49,922 bases of DNA. It comes from Gammaproteobacteria bacterium. GTDB lineage: Bacteria > Pseudomonadota > Gammaproteobacteria > Pseudomonadales > Pseudomonadaceae. Shown in pieces: positions 47,173 through 49,922 of the stretch. A model generated the notes under the pieces. That model saw only the letters and a program-made list of their open reading frames with translations. It had not been told where the DNA came from and made no database searches. Each line of letters starts with the position of its first letter. Positions within the stretch are counted from its first letter, which is position 1. A program made the position numbers and the translations under genes. Location of the stretch: the NCBI GenBank assembly GCA_023475025.1, contig JAMCWB010000045.1:1-49922 (forward strand), written 5' to 3'.

Positions 47173-49860
47173 ATGCACAAGGACCAGCAAACCACTCTCC
47201 CCGCTTATCAGCTCAGCCCGGAAGAAGCCCTGCAGCAGCTCGACGCTGACGCCAACGGCCTCAGCCAGCACACTGCCGAGCAGCGCCTGGAGCAATTCGG
47301 CCCCAACCGCCTGCCACAAACGGCCAAAGAAGGCCTGCTAAAGCGCTTTTTCAAACACTTCCACGACCTGCTGATCTACATCCTGCTGGTCGCCGCCGGT
47401 GCCACTGCACTGCTTGGGCACTGGATCGATACCGCTGTCATCCTCGCCGTGGTGATCATAAACGCTACCATCGGCTTTATCCAGGAAGGCAAGGCCGAAG
47501 AAGCCCTGGAAAGCATCCGTAAAATGCTCTCGCAGCGAGCGACCGCCAAACGCGATGGCGAGTGGCAGGAGATCGACGCAGAACATCTGGTCCCCGGCGA
47601 TATTGTCCGTCTGCGCTCTGGCGACCGCGTGCCTGCCGACCTGCGCCTGCTCGACAGCAACAACCTGCGCATCGAAGAATCTGCCCTCACCGGCGAATCC
47701 GTGCCTGCCGACAAGAACACCCAAGCCGTTGAGTTCGATACCAGCCTCGGTGATCGCAGCGGCATGGCCTATTCCGGCACCCTGGTCGCTGCCGGACGCG
47801 GCCTGGGCGTGGTCTGCGCCACCGGCGCCGACACCGAACTTGGCCGTATCAATCGCCTGATCGCCAACGTCGAAACCCTGCAGACACCGCTAACCCGCCA
47901 GATGGCCGACTTCAGCAAGATCCTGTCCGTGGTCATCGTCGGCCTCGCCGCGCTGATGTTTCTGATGGGTTACCTGCTCCACGACACCGCCTATGGCGAC
48001 CTCTTTCTCGCCGCCATCGGCTTTGCCGTCGCCGCGATTCCCGAAGGCTTACCGGCCATCCTGACCATTACCCTGGCCCTGGGCGTGCAAAGCATGGCCC
48101 GCCGCAACGCCATCACCCGCAAACTCAATGCCGTAGAAACCCTCGGCTCGGTCACCGTGATCTGTTCCGACAAGACCGGCACTTTGACGCGCAATGAAAT
48201 GACCACCCGCCACGTCATTACCGCCGCGCACAGCTACCACGTCAGCGGCACCGGCTATGCACCCGAAGGCGAGATCAAATGCGATGACGACACCATCAGC
48301 AGCGGCCACCGGGTAGACCTCGACGCCCTGCTGGAAACCATCGCCATTGCCAACGATAGCCGCGTCGAGCAAAAAGACGGTCAGTGGCAAGTCGTCGGCG
48401 AACCCACCGAAGGCGCGCTTTGCAGCCTCAGCCAGAAGGCCAGATTTGACCGCGACGGCTACCAGCGCATCGCCGAAGTCCCCTTTGAATCCGACAACAA
48501 GTTCATGGCCACCCTCGCCGACACGCCCGATGGCGAGCGCCGCATCCTGCTCAAGGGTGCCCCTGACCGGCTGCTTGATCGCTGCCAGCTACAGCTAGAT
48601 GCCAATGGCGACACCCAGCCGCTGGACCGTGAGTGGTGGGACGAACAGCTCGACAAGCTTAGCGCCGAAGGCTTGCGCGTGCTCGCCGCCGCCGCGCGCA
48701 CCGTTTCGTCAACCAAGGACGACCTGAGCATCGACGACCTGAACGAACTGGTGTTTCTCGGCCTGATCGGCATTATCGACCCACCGCGCCCGGAAGCCAT
48801 CGACGCGATCGCCACCTGCCATGCCGCCGGCATCCGGGTCAAAATGATCACCGGGGATCATGCTGGCACCGCCGAGGCCATTGGCCTGGAAATGGGCATC
48901 GGCAAAGAGGGCGAACTCAAGGTCATCACCGGCGCCGAGATCGAGGCTGCCAGCGATGAAGAACTGATCAGACTGGCCCAGGAATGCGACATCTTCGCCC
49001 GCACCAGTCCTGAGCACAAACTACGCCTGGTCAGCGCCCTGCAAAGCGCCGGCGAAGTCGTCGCCATGACCGGCGACGGGGTCAATGATGCCCCGGCGCT
49101 GAAACGCGCTGATGTTGGCGTTGCCATGGGCATCAAGGGCACCGAAGCGACCAAGGAAGCCGCTGAAATCGTCCTCGCCGATGACAACTTCGCCTCCATC
49201 GCGCGCGCCGTCGAAGAAGGCCGCACCATCTACGACAACCTGCGCAAGGCGATCCTGTTTATCCTGCCCACCAATGGCGCCCAGGGCCTGGTCATTCTCG
49301 CCGCCGTCGTGCTCGGCATGGTCTTACCGATCACCCCGGTGCAGGTGCTCTGGGTCAATATGATTGTCGCCGTCACCCTGGCCCTGGCACTGGCCTTTGA
49401 ACCCGCCGAGCCCGGCCTGATGCAACGACCACCCCGCGACCCTGGCGCCGCCATCATATCGCTGGCGTTTCTGGTGCGGATTGGCCTGGTCTCAGTGCTG
49501 ATCGGCGGCGCCACTATTATCGTCTTCCAATGGCAGCTGCAGCAGGGCACCGACCTCGACATGGCACGCAGCATCGCCATCAACACCCTGGTCATCGCCC
49601 AGGCCTGCTACCTGTTCAACAGCCGCTTCCTGACCACCCACAGCCTCAACCCCGCCCTGCTATTTACCAACAAGGTGGTCTGGTTGACCGTCGGCATACT
49701 GCTACTACTGCAATCCGCCTTCATCTACCTGCCCTTCATGAACACAGCCTTCGGCACCACACCGCTCGCGCTGCAACACTGGCTGCTGCCACTGGCCGTC
49801 GGGATTGGGGTGTTTCTGGTGATAGAAGGCGAGAAATGGGTGTGGCAGCGGGTGGGCTAA
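47173..49860 (+). CDS. P2-type cation-transporting ATPase
   Basis: An 895-residue P-type ATPase with cation-ATPase N-terminal domain (LSPEEALQQLDADANGLSQHTAEQRLEQFGPN), TGES in the actuator domain, phosphorylation site CSDKTGTLTRNEM, MITGDHAGTAEAIG and MTGDGVNDAPALK, and ten expected helices. Helix 4 has PEGLP as in Ca2+ pumps, but helix 6 reads WVNMIVAVT where SERCA has WVNLVTDG, so the key Asp and Thr are absent, and helix 5 has Gln in place of the site-I Glu. The ion is therefore uncertain. ATG 47173 fits the family start; the frame is open further upstream through a REP. The 895-residue length is normal. Confidence 0.9.
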   Translation: MHKDQQTTLPAYQLSPEEALQQLDADANGLSQHTAEQRLEQFGPNRLPQTAKEGLLKRFFKHFHDLLIYILLVAAGATALLGHWIDTAVILAVVIINATIGFIQEGKAEEALESIRKMLSQRATAKRDGEWQEIDAEHLVPGDIVRLRSGDRVPADLRLLDSNNLRIEESALTGESVPADKNTQAVEFDTSLGDRSGMAYSGTLVAAGRGLGVVCATGADTELGRINRLIANVETLQTPLTRQMADFSKILSVVIVGLAALMFLMGYLLHDTAYGDLFLAAIGFAVAAIPEGLPAILTITLALGVQSMARRNAITRKLNAVETLGSVTVICSDKTGTLTRNEMTTRHVITAAHSYHVSGTGYAPEGEIKCDDDTISSGHRVDLDALLETIAIANDSRVEQKDGQWQVVGEPTEGALCSLSQKARFDRDGYQRIAEVPFESDNKFMATLADTPDGERRILLKGAPDRLLDRCQLQLDANGDTQPLDREWWDEQLDKLSAEGLRVLAAAARTVSSTKDDLSIDDLNELVFLGLIGIIDPPRPEAIDAIATCHAAGIRVKMITGDHAGTAEAIGLEMGIGKEGELKVITGAEIEAASDEELIRLAQECDIFARTSPEHKLRLVSALQSAGEVVAMTGDGVNDAPALKRADVGVAMGIKGTEATKEAAEIVLADDNFASIARAVEEGRTIYDNLRKAILFILPTNGAQGLVILAAVVLGMVLPITPVQVLWVNMIVAVTLALALAFEPAEPGLMQRPPRDPGAAIISLAFLVRIGLVSVLIGGATIIVFQWQLQQGTDLDMARSIAINTLVIAQACYLFNSRFLTTHSLNPALLFTNKVVWLTVGILLLLQSAFIYLPFMNTAFGTTPLALQHWLLPLAVGIGVFLVIEGEKWVWQRVG

Positions 49861-49898
49861 ACCCAGGCATACGCACTGAGTTGTGCCTTTGCCGGGAG

Positions 49899-49918
49899 TG
49901 TCGAGCTTCTGCTCGACA
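49899..49918. repeat. Hairpin repeat TGTCGAGC-TTCT-GCTCGACA, copy 2
   Basis: Identical to 41503-41522. It lies 38 bases after the ATPase stop codon and may end its transcript. The sequence continues past the window edge. Confidence 0.85.
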
Positions 49919-49922
49919 GCAG

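Overview
The window looks like about 50 kb of chromosome from a Pseudomonadaceae-type gammaproteobacterium. Support comes from gene orders typical of Pseudomonas (serS-cysG, lolA-rarA, aat-bpt-infA, cysS-glnS beside ppiB-lpxH), the acnD/prpF form of the methylcitrate cycle, DUF2897 and DUF2058 genes, moderately high GC and dense head-to-tail operons. The species cannot be resolved. The first gene runs off the left edge and the last feature is a repeat at the right edge.

Layout. 1-3545: an edge-truncated MaoC-like dehydratase fused to an AMP-binding acyl-CoA ligase (-), then a divergent membrane-anchored sulfatase (+). 3551-12983 (-): ftsK, lolA, rarA, serS, cysG, a diguanylate cyclase that has lost its N-terminal half, and corA. 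13149-15048 (+): aat, bpt and infA, the N-degron and translation cluster. 15157-17485: an acyl-CoA dehydrogenase divergent from a LysR regulator. 17549-18865 (-): DAHP synthase behind a transcription attenuator whose leader peptide contains Trp-Ala-Trp-Phe-Gly-Phe-Gly-Phe-Tyr-Tyr. 19185-22468 (+): an ATP-grasp ligase paired with a large protein of unknown family carrying papain-like Cys/His/Asn motifs. 22604-28566: tpx, an AEC transporter, cysS, glnS, ppiB and lpxH. 28571-29489: a ParE-type toxin-antitoxin pair between two 66-bp direct repeats, next to tRNA-Asp. 29675-33574: an RND pump whose adaptor and TetR regulator were both beheaded by one deletion. 34527-41160 (-): a GntR-prpB-prpC-acnD-prpF methylcitrate operon. 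41662-45677 (+): an inactive transglutaminase with seven membrane helices, a RimK-like ATP-grasp ligase, and pabB. 45704-47087: an array of REP palindromes around a RAYT transposase. 47173-49860 (+): a P2-type cation ATPase.

Most genes are housekeeping. The accessory interest lies in two ATP-grasp plus papain/transglutaminase-fold gene pairs, an aromatic-amino-acid attenuator, several loci reshaped by deletion (DGC, RND adaptor/TetR), and several families of palindromic repeats, one with its own RAYT. Three matching TTGT(C/T)(A/G)ACAA sites upstream of the prp regulator include one directly upstream of the transglutaminase/ATP-grasp operon.
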